Below, one piece after another: positions 8,755-16,978 of a stretch of 52,288 nt of DNA. How positions within the stretch are numbered: position 1 is the stretch's first letter; every line of letters starts with the position of its first letter. The DNA lies in the NCBI GenBank assembly GCA_016791445.1, contig JAEUMP010000019.1:1-52288 (forward strand). Reading direction: 5' to 3'. The notes below the pieces were generated by a model. It was not told where the DNA came from and made no database searches. It was given only the letters and a program-made list of their open reading frames with translations. The DNA comes from Hyphomonadaceae bacterium. Lineage in GTDB: Bacteria > Pseudomonadota > Alphaproteobacteria > Caulobacterales > Aquidulcibacteraceae. Made by a program: the position numbers and the translations under genes.

Positions 8755-10299
8755 ATGGCAGGTCAGGCAAAGCCCGGGTTTCTCGGGCGCATCATGCTTC
8801 GCAAGTCCGTCGATCAGGTCCAGGCGGAGTATGCGGGCGGGGAGCTGAAGAAGACGCTCGGCCCCGTCAATCTCGTGCTGCTGGGCATCGGCTGCATCAT
8901 CGGCGCGGGCATCTTCGTGCGGACGGGCAATGCGGCGGCGCTCCATGCGGGCCCGGCCGTCATCCTCTCCTTCGTGATCGCGGGCCTCGTGTGCGCGTTC
9001 GCGGGCCTGTGCTACGCGGAGCTTGCCTCCGCCCTGCCGGTTTCCGGCTCGGCCTACACCTACTCCTACACCACGATGGGCGAGTTCGCGGCGTGGATCA
9101 TGGGCGCGCTGCTGCTGCTCGAATACGGCCTTGCGGCGTCCGTCGTTGCGGTCGGCTGGTCAGGCTATGTGGTCAGTCTGCTCAAGGATTTCGGGGTCGT
9201 CATAGACCCGGCGATGACAGCGCCCTTCGGGCATGTGATCGAACTGAAGGACGCCGCCGGCGTCGTCACCGGCACGACCACGGGCTTCTTCAACGTGCCA
9301 GCCGCTGCGGTGACGCTCGCGCTCACGCTGCTGCTCACCATCGGCGTGTCGGAGTCGGCCAACTTCAACAACATCATCGTCGCCATCAAGACGACGACGA
9401 TCATCTCGGTCATCGCGGTCGGCGGCTATTATGTGCTCACGCACATGGAGCAGTCGCTGCCCAACTGGCAGCCCTTCATTCCGGAGAATGAGGGCCCCGG
9501 CAAATTCGGCTTCGAGGGCGTGGCGCGCGCAGCCTCCATCGTCTTCTTCGCCTATATCGGCTTCGAAGCGGTCTCCACCGCCGGCCAGGAAGCCAAGAAC
9601 CCCAAGCGAGACATGCCCATCGGCATCATCGGCTCGCTGGTGATCTGCACGATCCTCTACATGCTGGTGGCCACCGTGCTGACGCTGATGGTCAACTACA
9701 AGGAACTGAACGTGCCGGATCCGGTGGCGGTCGCGGTCAACGCGCTCGGCCCGCAATGGGCGCCCTTCGCGATGATGGTGAAGATCGGCGCGATCACCGG
9801 CCTCACCTCCGTCATCCTCGTGCTGATGTACGGCCAGACGCGCATCTTCTACACGATGTCGCGCGACGGCCTGCTGCCGGGCGTGTTCGCCACCGTGCAC
9901 AAGAAGTTCAAGACGCCGTGGGTGAACACGCTGATCGTCGGCGTGATCGTCGCGGGGGCCGCCGGCTTCTTCGACATCAACACGCTGGGCGATCTCACCT
10001 CCGTGGGCACGCTCGCGGCGTTCGCGGTGGTATGTCTGACGGTGATCTTCCTGCGCCAGACGCGTCCGGACCTCGAGCGGGGCTTCAAGGTGCCGTTCTA
10101 TCCGGTGCTGCCGGCGCTGGGCATCGTGTCCTGCATCTGGCTGATCACCACCGTGGAGCTGCACCTGCTGGTGTTCTTCGGCTGGTTCATCGCCGCCGCC
10201 ATCGTGCTGTACTTCCTTTACGGCATGCACAACTCGAAGCTCGGCAAGGGCGTCGTGGTGCGCGGTCACGAACCGCCGCCTGGCGAGCTGCCGCACTGA
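8755..10299 (+). CDS. APC-superfamily amino acid permease (cationic amino acid transporter type)
   Basis: The 514-residue protein has about 12 membrane helices. TM1 carries the LGIGCIIGAGIFVRTG motif (about 44-58) of the APC superfamily, and FFAYIGFEAVSTAGQEAKNP in the middle is the CAT-subfamily TM6 signature. Homologues such as YfnA-type and CAT-type carriers import amino acids with protons. The ATG at 8755 follows TAAGGA. It is a single gene closed by a strong terminator. The specific amino acid is not predictable. Confidence 0.9.
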   Translation: MAGQAKPGFLGRIMLRKSVDQVQAEYAGGELKKTLGPVNLVLLGIGCIIGAGIFVRTGNAAALHAGPAVILSFVIAGLVCAFAGLCYAELASALPVSGSAYTYSYTTMGEFAAWIMGALLLLEYGLAASVVAVGWSGYVVSLLKDFGVVIDPAMTAPFGHVIELKDAAGVVTGTTTGFFNVPAAAVTLALTLLLTIGVSESANFNNIIVAIKTTTIISVIAVGGYYVLTHMEQSLPNWQPFIPENEGPGKFGFEGVARAASIVFFAYIGFEAVSTAGQEAKNPKRDMPIGIIGSLVICTILYMLVATVLTLMVNYKELNVPDPVAVAVNALGPQWAPFAMMVKIGAITGLTSVILVLMYGQTRIFYTMSRDGLLPGVFATVHKKFKTPWVNTLIVGVIVAGAAGFFDINTLGDLTSVGTLAAFAVVCLTVIFLRQTRPDLERGFKVPFYPVLPALGIVSCIWLITTVELHLLVFFGWFIAAAIVLYFLYGMHNSKLGKGVVVRGHEPPPGELPH

Positions 10300-10330
10300 C
10301 CGATCGCGGGGCCCATCGGCCCTGACAGAC

Positions 10331-10362
10331 AAAGGGCGGAGCCTCGCGGCTCCGCCCTTTTC
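10331..10362. terminator. Rho-independent terminator after the permease gene
   Basis: A 12-bp GC-rich stem (AAAGGGCGGAGC / GCTCCGCCCTTT) with a six-base loop lies 30 bases after the permease stop. The AAA/TTT ends allow termination in both directions, so it may also serve the leftward gene ending at 10390. Confidence 0.8.
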
Positions 10363-10389
10363 ATGTCTTCGCGGCTGCGACCGGAGTGT

Positions 10390-10662
10390 TCAGGCCACGC
10401 CGACGCGCGGCGCGCCGCCTTCGAACGCCTTGGACGGCCCGAACGCCTTGTCCAGCGTGCGCGTGGAATCCTTCGCCAGTTCGATGGCGCGGGTGAGGTG
10501 TTGCAGCACTTCCATGTTGTTGGACACCACGTGCTGCGCCTCGGGGCGCTCATCGAGCGCCACCTTCGACGAACGCTTCAGCACGTCCGCACGGATCACG
10601 GTCAGGATGTCCTCCAGCTTGTAGCCGCCGGGGTTTTCGTCAGAGACGAGGAAACGGGTCAT
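10390..10662 (-). CDS. Conserved small hypothetical protein
   Basis: This 90-residue protein (MTRFLVSDENPGGYKLEDIL...) is soluble and largely helical, with a segment VVSNNMEVLQHLTRAIELA and no cysteines. The start at 10662 is preceded by GGGAGG at six bases; the frame upstream to 10722 has no such site. I recall similar short proteins as uncharacterised in related alphaproteobacteria, but no function is known to me. It is divergent from the HAD hydrolase gene. Confidence 0.7.
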   Translation of the reverse strand: MTRFLVSDENPGGYKLEDILTVIRADVLKRSSKVALDERPEAQHVVSNNMEVLQHLTRAIELAKDSTRTLDKAFGPSKAFEGGAPRVGVA

Positions 10663-10754
10663 CGAACCCTCCCAATTCGGATGCGGGGGCGTTTGCGCTC
10701 CCGGATGGCCCAGTCTAGGCACGTCAGCCTCAATACCGCGTTAAGGAGCAGACC

Positions 10755-11399
10755 TTGTCCGTGCAGGCCGTCATCTGGGATTTCGGCGGGGTCCTGACCT
10801 CCTCGCCTTTCGAGGCGTTCAACCGCTACGAGGCCGAGCGCGGGCTTCCGAAGGACCTCATCCGCCGCGTGAACGCGACCAATCCCGACACCAACGCCTG
10901 GGCGCTCTTCGAACGCGCCGAGATCGATCCTGCCCGTTTCGACGTTCTCTTCCTGGAGGAAAGCACCGCCCTCGGCCATCCAGTCCGCGGCGCGGACGTG
11001 CTGCCGCTGCTGTCCGGCGACATACGCCCGAAGGTGGTCGCCGCGCTCGACGCCTGCCGCGCGGCCTTCAAGGTCGGCTGCATCACGAACAACGTGAAGA
11101 CAGGCGCCGGCGCGGGCATGGCGGGCAGCCTAGAAAAGGCCGGCGCAGTCGCGGCCATCATGGAAAAATTCCACCACGTCATCGAAAGCTCGAAGGTGGG
11201 GCTGCGCAAACCCGATCCGCGCATCTATGCGCTCATGTGCGAGGCGCTCGACGTCGATCCCGCCGCCTGCGTCTATCTCGACGATCTCGGCATCAATCTG
11301 AAACCCGCGCGCGCGATGGGCATGACGACGATCAAGGTCGAAAGCGAAGCGCAGGCGCTCGCCGAACTCGCCGCCGCCACCGGATTGCTGGTCGCGTGA
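10755..11399 (+). CDS. HAD-superfamily hydrolase (subfamily IA, epoxide-hydrolase N-terminal type)
   Basis: The 214-residue protein has HAD motif I as WDFGGVLTS (nucleophile Asp9), motif II as GCITNN, motif III Lys near residue 147 (SSKVGLRKPDPRIY) and motif IV as YLDDLGINLKPARAMGM. The DFGGV form of motif I is typical of the phosphatase domain of soluble epoxide hydrolase and its bacterial relatives. It probably removes phosphate from a small molecule. The start is TTG with AAGGAG six bases upstream, and no ATG is available at the fold start. A terminator follows. Confidence 0.88.
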   Translation: MSVQAVIWDFGGVLTSSPFEAFNRYEAERGLPKDLIRRVNATNPDTNAWALFERAEIDPARFDVLFLEESTALGHPVRGADVLPLLSGDIRPKVVAALDACRAAFKVGCITNNVKTGAGAGMAGSLEKAGAVAAIMEKFHHVIESSKVGLRKPDPRIYALMCEALDVDPAACVYLDDLGINLKPARAMGMTTIKVESEAQALAELAAATGLLVA

Positions 11400-11405
11400 C
11401 GACGG

Positions 11406-11437
11406 CAAGGACCGGCGCCTTGGCCGGTCCTTGCTCT
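11406..11437. terminator. Rho-independent terminator after the HAD hydrolase gene
   Basis: The stem CAAGGACCGGC / GCCGGTCCTTG encloses a short loop seven bases after the stop codon and is followed by CTCTT. It lies between this gene and the convergent UrcA-family gene. Confidence 0.7.
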
Positions 11438-11470
11438 TGCACTCAGGTCACGGGTTCGGCGTGGGAGCGC

Positions 11471-11803
11471 CTACCGGTTCTCGCTCACCGCGAAGCTTTC
11501 GTGCCGCGCGCTCGCCGAGACATAGGCGTCGCGCACCGGCGCCGGCGCGAGCGCAAGCGTGTGTTCGATCGTCTCGGCGGCGCATCTTCCGGCTTCCATG
11601 CGGCTCGCCGTTTCGCGGCAGACCTGACGGGCGCCGCGATCGATGCGTTTCGCAAGCTCGGCCTGATCGCCGGGACGGTCGAGCTTGAGGTCGGCGATCT
11701 GCACGCGCACCTGCGGGATATTCTTGTCGGCGGCGGCGGCGACGCCGGTCATCGCGCCGAGGGCGAGCATGGATGCGGCGAGAATGGCTGCAGTGTGTTT
11801 CAT
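11471..11803 (-). CDS. UrcA-family exported protein
   Basis: This 110-residue protein has a clear Sec signal peptide ([25 protein letters not shown], cleavage near residue 25). It is followed by [23 protein letters not shown] and two cysteines about 12 residues apart (RQVCRE...GRCAAE). That layout of a short exported protein with a conserved cysteine pair is the UrcA family, found in caulobacterial and sphingomonad genomes, whose function is unknown. It should be periplasmic, with the cysteines as a disulfide. It is a single gene. Confidence 0.75.
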   Translation of the reverse strand: MKHTAAILAASMLALGAMTGVAAAADKNIPQVRVQIADLKLDRPGDQAELAKRIDRGARQVCRETASRMEAGRCAAETIEHTLALAPAPVRDAYVSASARHESFAVSENR

Positions 11804-11933
11804 GGCGTTGTCTCCTCAGGCCCGTTCGCGGCCTGCCGATGAGATGCCGCCGATGCCGTCCCTGGACGCGCCGCGCGCATTACTTTTGCGACACCGACGG
11901 CGGCGCGCTACCATTGATGCACGGAGGACTTCC

Positions 11934-12218
11934 ATGGACCGCACGAAAATCGGCGCCGCCGCCGCCATCGCCCGGCTCGACGGGTGGCAGGCCGCGCCCG
12001 GCCGCGACGCCATCGTCAAGCGCTTCGCCTTCGCCGACTTCAAGACCGCTTTCGCCTTCATGACGCGCGTCGCGCTCAAGGCCGAACAGATGGACCACCA
12101 CCCCGAATGGTCGAACGTCTACAACAAGGTCGATGTGCTTCTCGCCACGCATGACGCCGACGGCGTCACCGCGCTCGATGTGGACCTTGCGCACTATTGC
12201 GACGAGGCGGCGCGATGA
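11934..12218 (+). CDS. phhB: Pterin-4a-carbinolamine dehydratase
   Basis: The 94-residue protein contains the family motif as [20 protein letters not shown] followed by D-x-D-GVTALD (about 60-85), with the catalytic His pair. The enzyme dehydrates 4a-hydroxytetrahydrobiopterin, which recycles the cofactor of phenylalanine hydroxylase; in bacteria without that enzyme it can serve pterin metabolism generally. The ATG at 11934 has GGAGG nearby. Its stop overlaps the start of the enoyl-CoA hydratase gene as ATGA, so both are read from one mRNA. Confidence 0.9.
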   Translation: MDRTKIGAAAAIARLDGWQAAPGRDAIVKRFAFADFKTAFAFMTRVALKAEQMDHHPEWSNVYNKVDVLLATHDADGVTALDVDLAHYCDEAAR

Positions 12219-13000
12219 GTTTCGTCACCGTCACACGTCAGGGCCGCGTCGCACTCGTGCGCTTTTCGCGCGGCGACGGCCGCAATGCGCTGTCCGCCGC
12301 GCTGATGGAGGAACTCACCGAAACCGCGCGCACGCTCGCGCGCGACACGACGACGAGCGCCGTCATCCTCACCGGCGACGGCGCCTTCTCTGCGGGGGCG
12401 GATCTGAAAGATCCCGCGCAGGCGAAGCGCGCCTCGGCGCCGCTCATCGAACGCCGCGAACTGCTGAAGGCCGGGCCCGACCTCTGCGATGCGTGGGAAT
12501 CCCTCGAACAGACCACCATCTGCGCCATCGAGGGCTTCTGCATCGGCGGCGCGCTGTCGCTCGCGGTGGCGTGTGACTTCCGCATCATCGGCGCGGGCGC
12601 GCATGTGCGGCTGCCGGAGGTGCCGATCGGCATGAACATGAGCTGGCGCACGCTGCCGCGCCTTGTGACGCTCATCGGGCCCGCGCGCGCGAAGAAGCTC
12701 ACGCTGTTCGGCGAAAAGGTCGATGCAGCGGAGGCTGAGCGCTGGGGCCTCGTCGATCTCGTCACGCCGGACGGCGGTACGCTCGACGCCGCAAGCGCGT
12801 GGGCGGAGAAGATCGCCGCGCTGCCGCCCGTTCCCGTGCGCATGGCGAAGGCAGGCATCAACGGCGCCGCGAATGCGCTGCATCGCGCCACGAGCTTCAT
12901 GGATCTCGACCAGTTCGCGCTCGCCGCGACCACTGAAGACCACAAGGAAGCGATCACCGCCTTCCTCGAAAAGCGCGACCCTGTGTTCAGGGGCGAATAG
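12215..13000 (+). CDS. Enoyl-CoA hydratase/isomerase family protein
   Basis: The 261-residue crotonase-fold protein has the oxyanion-hole segments [11 protein letters not shown] and [17 protein letters not shown]. The active-site loop reads [17 protein letters not shown]. In enoyl-CoA hydratase 1 the two catalytic glutamates are spaced as E-x20-E; here the first falls on Cys-Ile-Gly-Gly-Ala and the second near PEVPIG, so only one acid is obvious and the exact reaction is open. It overlaps the pterin dehydratase gene by four bases, and its 3' end overlaps the convergent DUF2200 gene by 14 bases. Confidence 0.85.
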   Translation: MSFVTVTRQGRVALVRFSRGDGRNALSAALMEELTETARTLARDTTTSAVILTGDGAFSAGADLKDPAQAKRASAPLIERRELLKAGPDLCDAWESLEQTTICAIEGFCIGGALSLAVACDFRIIGAGAHVRLPEVPIGMNMSWRTLPRLVTLIGPARAKKLTLFGEKVDAAEAERWGLVDLVTPDGGTLDAASAWAEKIAALPPVPVRMAKAGINGAANALHRATSFMDLDQFALAATTEDHKEAITAFLEKRDPVFRGE

Positions 13001-13358
13001 CGTCCGACTCCTTTCGCAGGATCTTTTCCATCGCCTTGCCCTTGGCGAGTTCGTCGATGAGTTTGTCGAGATAGCGGATCTCGCGCATCAGCGGCTCCTC
13101 GACGTTCTCCACGCGCACGCCGCAGACGACACCCTTGATGAGGTCGCGCGACGGATTGAGCTTCGGCGCCTGATCGAAGAACGCCTCGAATGTCGTCTTC
13201 TTCTCGATCTGCTTTTCCAGCCCCTTCTGCGTGTAACCGGTAAGCCAGCGCACGATCTCGTCCACCTCCGCCTTCGTGCGCCCCTTCCTCTCGGCCTTGG
13301 CGACATAGTGCGGATACACGCTGGCGAAACTCATGGCGTAGATTCGGTGTGAGGACAT
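12987..13358 (-). CDS. DUF2200 family protein
   Basis: The 123-residue protein begins [20 protein letters not shown] and continues with a lysine-rich helical segment ([24 protein letters not shown]). This matches the DUF2200 family, which is almost always a stand-alone cytoplasmic protein of unknown function. The ATG at 13358 is chosen because the family begins there; the frame opens upstream without a ribosome site. The final codons are antisense to the end of the enoyl-CoA hydratase gene, a 14-base convergent overlap. Confidence 0.85.
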   Translation of the reverse strand: MSSHRIYAMSFASVYPHYVAKAERKGRTKAEVDEIVRWLTGYTQKGLEKQIEKKTTFEAFFDQAPKLNPSRDLIKGVVCGVRVENVEEPLMREIRYLDKLIDELAKGKAMEKILRKESDAIRP

Positions 13359-13506
13359 GGTCGCTCGCTCGCAAATGGATACGACCCGATTGTAGCATGA
13401 TTGCCGCACGCGCAACTCGCGCAGCGCCGGACCGATCCGCTGCGCCGCGATGGATGCCGGCGTTCATCTTCGCGTATAGGCTCGGACACGAGCCGAGGAG
13501 GGCCAC

Positions 13507-14280
13507 ATGACGGGACGGGTTGCGGGCAAGAAGGCGTTCATCACCGGCGCGGCCCAGGGGCTGGGCGAAGCAATCGCGCGCATGCTGGCGCGTGAGGGCG
13601 CCACGGTTGCGCTCACCGACATCAATCTCGCCGGGGCGCGCGACGTGGCCGAAAGCATCAAGGCCGCCGGCGGCGTCGCCTTCGCCTATGCGCAGGACGT
13701 GACCGACGCCGCGCGCTGGCCTGTCGTGCTGGAGGAAGCGCGCGCGGACATGCGCGGGCTCAACATCCTCGTCAACAATGCGGGCGTCGCAGGCGCGGGC
13801 TCGGTGGAGACCGAGACGCTCGAAGGCTGGCGGCGGGTGATCGACATCGATCTCGACAGCGTCTTCCTCGGCTGCAAGTTCGCCATGCCGGTGATCCGCG
13901 CGAGCGGCGTTCCAGGTTCCATCGTCAACATCTCCTCCATCGCGGGCCTCATCGCGGCGCACAACTCCGCCGCCTACAACGCCGCGAAGGCGGGCGTGTG
14001 GATGCTCTCGAAATCGGTGGCGCTGCACGGCGCGCGCATGACCCCGCAGATCCGCTGCAACTCGGTGCACCCGGTGTTCATCGACACGCCGATCCTCGAC
14101 ATCTTCAAGCAGCAGGTCGGCGCGGAGACCGCGCTCGACAAACTCTCGCGCCAGGTGCCGATGGGGCGCATCGGCGAGCCCGACGACGTGGCCTGGATGG
14201 TGCTCTATCTCGCCAGCGACGAGGCAAAGTTCGTCACCGGCGCGGAGTTCAAGGTGGACGGGGGCATTTCGGCGATGTGA
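13507..14280 (+). CDS. Short-chain dehydrogenase/reductase
   Basis: The 257-residue classical SDR has TGAAQGLG (13-20) for the dinucleotide, NNAG at 90-93, and a catalytic Ser144, Tyr157 and Lys161 (NISS...YNAAK). The C-terminus ends FKVDGGISAM, as in family members that form tetramers. Asp38 after beta-2 (LTDIN) suggests NAD rather than NADP. The substrate is unknown; 3-alpha/20-beta-hydroxysteroid dehydrogenase and cyclohexanol dehydrogenase-like enzymes look similar. GAGGAGGG precedes the ATG. Confidence 0.9.
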   Translation: MTGRVAGKKAFITGAAQGLGEAIARMLAREGATVALTDINLAGARDVAESIKAAGGVAFAYAQDVTDAARWPVVLEEARADMRGLNILVNNAGVAGAGSVETETLEGWRRVIDIDLDSVFLGCKFAMPVIRASGVPGSIVNISSIAGLIAAHNSAAYNAAKAGVWMLSKSVALHGARMTPQIRCNSVHPVFIDTPILDIFKQQVGAETALDKLSRQVPMGRIGEPDDVAWMVLYLASDEAKFVTGAEFKVDGGISAM

Positions 14281-14342
14281 GTTCCGCCCTTGCCCCCGGC
14301 GTAACGAACCCCGATCTATTGGAAAAGACTGGAGGAATGTAC

Positions 14343-14906
14343 ATGGAAGGCCGCGTCCGCTGGATCGCCTTCGGCGCCATCGCCGTCGCCGTGCTCGGGG
14401 GCCTTGCCCTCATCGCGCCGCAAAGCATGCCCGGCGCCCAGACCGCCAAGCAGCGCCAGGCGGAGGAAATCGCCGCTTCGCAGGTGATCGACTGCACGCC
14501 CAATCCGCACTTCGAGCGCTATCGCGGCCTCTCGTCGGACTGGCAGCACCTGCGCAAGCAGCGCGACGGCTCCACCATCGAGTTCAACCCCTTCACGATC
14601 GCGTGCAACCCGCAGACAGGCGAGCGCGATGTGTGGGTGCAGATCCTGCGGTCGCGTGCGGAACAAGAGAGCTTCGAGGACGAGACGACGATCGAAACCA
14701 TCTCCTTCACCCGCGACCGCTACCGCTTCCGTATCGACTGCGTCGGCAAGCGCTATGCGATGCTCGAGCGCCGCATCATGGGCGACGCGCCTGAAGATTC
14801 AGTGCGTACGATGCCGATGGCGGGCGCCGATGTCGCGCTCGAACCGATCGAGGACGGCGGCGTGGCGGCGGCGCTGCTCGGACCGACCTGTGCGCGCGGA
14901 CGCTAG
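14343..14906 (+). CDS. Hypothetical membrane-anchored or exported protein, surface-adhesin-E-like
   Basis: The 187-residue protein has one N-terminal hydrophobic helix (RWIAFGAIAVAVLGGLALIA), either a signal peptide or an anchor. A beta-rich domain follows, with four cysteines (VIDCTPN, TIACNPQ, RIDCVGK, GPTCARGR). The order of elements (a strand after the first Cys, then STIEFNPFTIACN, then DVWVQIL) recalls the small surface-adhesin E/DUF fold in which a Tyr/Ile-rich strand precedes a charged hairpin; this is a loose resemblance. The ATG at 14343 has GGAGG seven bases upstream. Its stop shares CTAG with the convergent next gene. Confidence 0.65.
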   Translation: MEGRVRWIAFGAIAVAVLGGLALIAPQSMPGAQTAKQRQAEEIAASQVIDCTPNPHFERYRGLSSDWQHLRKQRDGSTIEFNPFTIACNPQTGERDVWVQILRSRAEQESFEDETTIETISFTRDRYRFRIDCVGKRYAMLERRIMGDAPEDSVRTMPMAGADVALEPIEDGGVAAALLGPTCARGR

Positions 14907-15337
14907 CGCCGGTCGGTGACCATCACATTGGTGATGAGGACCTTCACGCCGCCGCCGCCGACGGCGCGGTCGACAGAGGACTGCGCCATCGCGGCCAGTC
15001 GCGTCGGGTCGGGCGCCGCGCCGGCGCGTATGTGACTCATCGCGTAGTCGGCCACCGCGCTGCGCAGGGCGTCTTGCAGGCGCGGCCGCATGGCCTGCGC
15101 GCGCGTGCGCAGGCGGGCGTCGGGAATGTCGAAAGCGAACTCGACCGTCAGCATGCCGCCGATCCCGCGACCGAGCGGCGTCGCCGCCGTCAGCGGCGGC
15201 ATGGGCACAAAGGACGGCGCACTGGTCAACCGCGTCGCGCCCCTGCCGGCATCGGACTTCGGCGGGTCCGCCGCGAAGCTGGCGCCGGAGAAAATCATCG
15301 CGCCCGAAAGCGCGGCGGCCACGAGAAAGCGGGACAT
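14903..15337 (-). CDS. Hypothetical exported protein, weakly FliL-like
   Basis: The protein of about 144 residues has a signal peptide (MSRFLVAAALSGAMIFSGASFAA) and a linker rich in Pro and Ser. A C-terminal region (LTVEFAFDIPDARLRTRAQAMRPRLQDALRS... to VKVLITNVMV) resembles the periplasmic beta-alpha unit of FliL-type proteins. The similarity is at the level of pattern only. An upstream GTG at 15358 is an alternative start. It is transcribed next after the patatin gene, with 24 bases between. Confidence 0.6.
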   Translation of the reverse strand: MSRFLVAAALSGAMIFSGASFAADPPKSDAGRGATRLTSAPSFVPMPPLTAATPLGRGIGGMLTVEFAFDIPDARLRTRAQAMRPRLQDALRSAVADYAMSHIRAGAAPDPTRLAAMAQSSVDRAVGGGGVKVLITNVMVTDRR

Positions 15338-15361
15338 GAACGCGCTTATCGGCTGCACCCG

Positions 15362-16438
15362 CTAACGGGCCGTAAACCGGGGCCCGACGTCGCCCTGGAA
15401 CATCTCCCGCAGATCGACCGTGGACCGCGCGCCGAGATCATCGAAGTGGTCGTTGATCCAGCGGTCCGCCGCCAGCCGCCCGATCCGGAACAACTGCTCG
15501 AAGAATCCGAGATCGGTGTTGAGTTTCGCCACAGCGCCCAGCGGCGACAGCGCGGCGTCGTCACTGACGACATGGATCAACATCTTGTTGTAGCGCCCCT
15601 GCTCCAAGACGTTCTGATCAAGGAGGCGTCCGACGAACTCGATCGCGTGGAGCTCCCGCAGGAGGCTTGCGTTGAAGGTGATCTCGTTCACGCGCGCAGC
15701 GATATCGCCGGCCGCCTTCGGCACGCCCGGGCGTTCTATCGGATTAATCTGGACGATCATGATGTCGCGGGAGGCCGGCTTGTCGAACAGCGGGAAGAGC
15801 GGCGGATTGCCCATGTAGCCGCCGTCCCAGTAGTGGGCGCCGTCTATTTCCACCGCCTGGAAGATCTGCGGCAGACACGCCGATGCGAGCACATGGCGCG
15901 CCGTCATTTCCGGATTGGTGAAGATGCGGACGCGTCCCGTCTCGACATTGGTCGCGGCCACGAACAGACGCACGCTCGTGCAGCGCCGCACGCGCTCGAA
16001 GTCGACGAGATCATCAAGCACATCGCCGACGGGATTGAGGTTGAGCGGATTGGAGTCGTAGGGACTCGACGCCTCGAGCACCGTGTTCCACCACCACGTC
16101 CAGGGCGTCGTGATCGCTTCGCCGACGAGCGGCCCGAGCGTCGACAGCATCATCGCCTGCAGCGGCGATTGCCGGAATGGGCTGGCCGCGCCCGCGCGCG
16201 CGATACCCCCCCAGAACGCCCGCAGCGCTGCGCGCGCGCCGGACTTGCCGCCTTCGACGAGGGCATCGCACAGCACGACGCCATTCATCGCCCCTGCGGA
16301 AGCGCCCGATATCGCGGCGATCTCCAGACGATCGTCTTCGAGAACGCGATCGAGCACGCCCCACGTGTACGCGCCGAGCGCGCCGCCGCCCTGCAGCGCG
16401 AGATTGATCCGTTTGACCGCCGCCCCTTTCGCAGCCAT
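15362..16438 (-). CDS. Patatin-like phospholipase
   Basis: The 358-residue protein has the patatin oxyanion motif LQGGGALGAY (15-24), the nucleophile elbow GASAG with Ser47, and DGGYMGNPP further on, which supplies the Asp of the Ser-Asp dyad. Such enzymes hydrolyse acyl chains from phospholipids or other lipids. No signal peptide is visible, so it acts in the cytoplasm or at the inner membrane. The ATG at 16438 is preceded by GAGGAG and shares one base with the toxin stop (TGATG), so translation is likely coupled to the toxin-antitoxin pair upstream. That linkage is unusual and is reported as a finding. Confidence 0.9.
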   Translation of the reverse strand: MAAKGAAVKRINLALQGGGALGAYTWGVLDRVLEDDRLEIAAISGASAGAMNGVVLCDALVEGGKSGARAALRAFWGGIARAGAASPFRQSPLQAMMLSTLGPLVGEAITTPWTWWWNTVLEASSPYDSNPLNLNPVGDVLDDLVDFERVRRCTSVRLFVAATNVETGRVRIFTNPEMTARHVLASACLPQIFQAVEIDGAHYWDGGYMGNPPLFPLFDKPASRDIMIVQINPIERPGVPKAAGDIAARVNEITFNASLLRELHAIEFVGRLLDQNVLEQGRYNKMLIHVVSDDAALSPLGAVAKLNTDLGFFEQLFRIGRLAADRWINDHFDDLGARSTVDLREMFQGDVGPRFTAR

Positions 16439-16707
16439 CACCGCTCCTCGTTCATGTGGAAGACGGCGATGATTTCCAGGCGCTTGCCTTCAACGGCAAA
16501 GACGATGACATAGGGAGCGTTGGGAACGCTTTTTTCCCGACGCCCCGTTGCGCGGCTCGGTCTTCCCGTGTCGCGGACGCCGAGGAGGTTCGCTGCATCC
16601 TCTATCCTGCAAATCGTCCTGTCTGGGTCGGCATCAGGTAGGGTCGACAGCCATTCATGGATGCGCCCGAGGTCCGCAAGCGCCGAGCTACGCCAATGAA
16701 CGCGCAC
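16438..16707 (-). CDS. RelE/ParE-family toxin
   Basis: The 89-residue basic protein begins MRVHWRSSALADLGRIHEWL and ends KRLEIIAVFHMNEER, the ParE/RelE beta-alpha-beta fold with a conserved basic central strand (RREKSVPNAPYVIVFAVEG). ParE-type toxins inhibit gyrase and RelE-type toxins cut mRNA on the ribosome. The ILAVFH-like ending is more typical of ParE, but the target cannot be fixed. Its start lies six bases after the stop of the antitoxin gene. Confidence 0.85.
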   Translation of the reverse strand: MRVHWRSSALADLGRIHEWLSTLPDADPDRTICRIEDAANLLGVRDTGRPSRATGRREKSVPNAPYVIVFAVEGKRLEIIAVFHMNEER

Positions 16708-16713
16708 GGCCCC

Positions 16714-16938
16714 TCAGGCGCGGAAACGGCTGAAGAACGCTTCCACTTCCTCATCCGGCACGATCATATTGTCCGGGTCCGCGAGCCGTCGCTCAACTTC
16801 TGCGGCCTGCTCGGCGGTGAGCAGGCTGCCGCTGCGCGCGCAGTCTTCGATCAGCCCCTCGACGACGTTCAGGATACGGTCCCGCTCGCCCTCGGGCAGC
16901 GCTTCAAGGTCCGCGACGATCTTTTCGAGCTTTCCCAT
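16714..16938 (-). CDS. Antitoxin of the RelE/ParE pair
   Basis: The 74-residue acidic protein (MGKLEKIVADLEALPEGERDRI...) has an N-terminal helical segment and a C-terminal acidic tail (DPDNMIVPDEEVEAFFSRFRA) that would wrap around the toxin. The order antitoxin first and toxin six bases later is the standard type II layout. A conventional ribbon-helix-helix or AbrB N-terminus is not obvious, so autoregulation by DNA binding is uncertain. Confidence 0.75.
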   Translation of the reverse strand: MGKLEKIVADLEALPEGERDRILNVVEGLIEDCARSGSLLTAEQAAEVERRLADPDNMIVPDEEVEAFFSRFRA

Positions 16939-16978
16939 CGGGGTCTCCGTGCGCCGCTATCCTATCACGCCTGCCGCG

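Noticed and set aside
12987-13000. Possible frameshift where enoyl-CoA hydratase and DUF2200 genes overlap
   Set aside because: Both proteins have complete, family-typical ends; a 14-base convergent overlap explains it without an error.
12238-14070. 610-residue minus-strand open frame
   Set aside because: It runs antisense to the enoyl-CoA hydratase and SDR genes and through the DUF2200 gene in another frame; composition is that of a GC-driven shadow.
15032-16513. 493-residue plus-strand open frame opposite the patatin gene
   Set aside because: Low-complexity Arg/His/Ala composition, no ribosome site, fully antisense to a gene with intact catalytic motifs.
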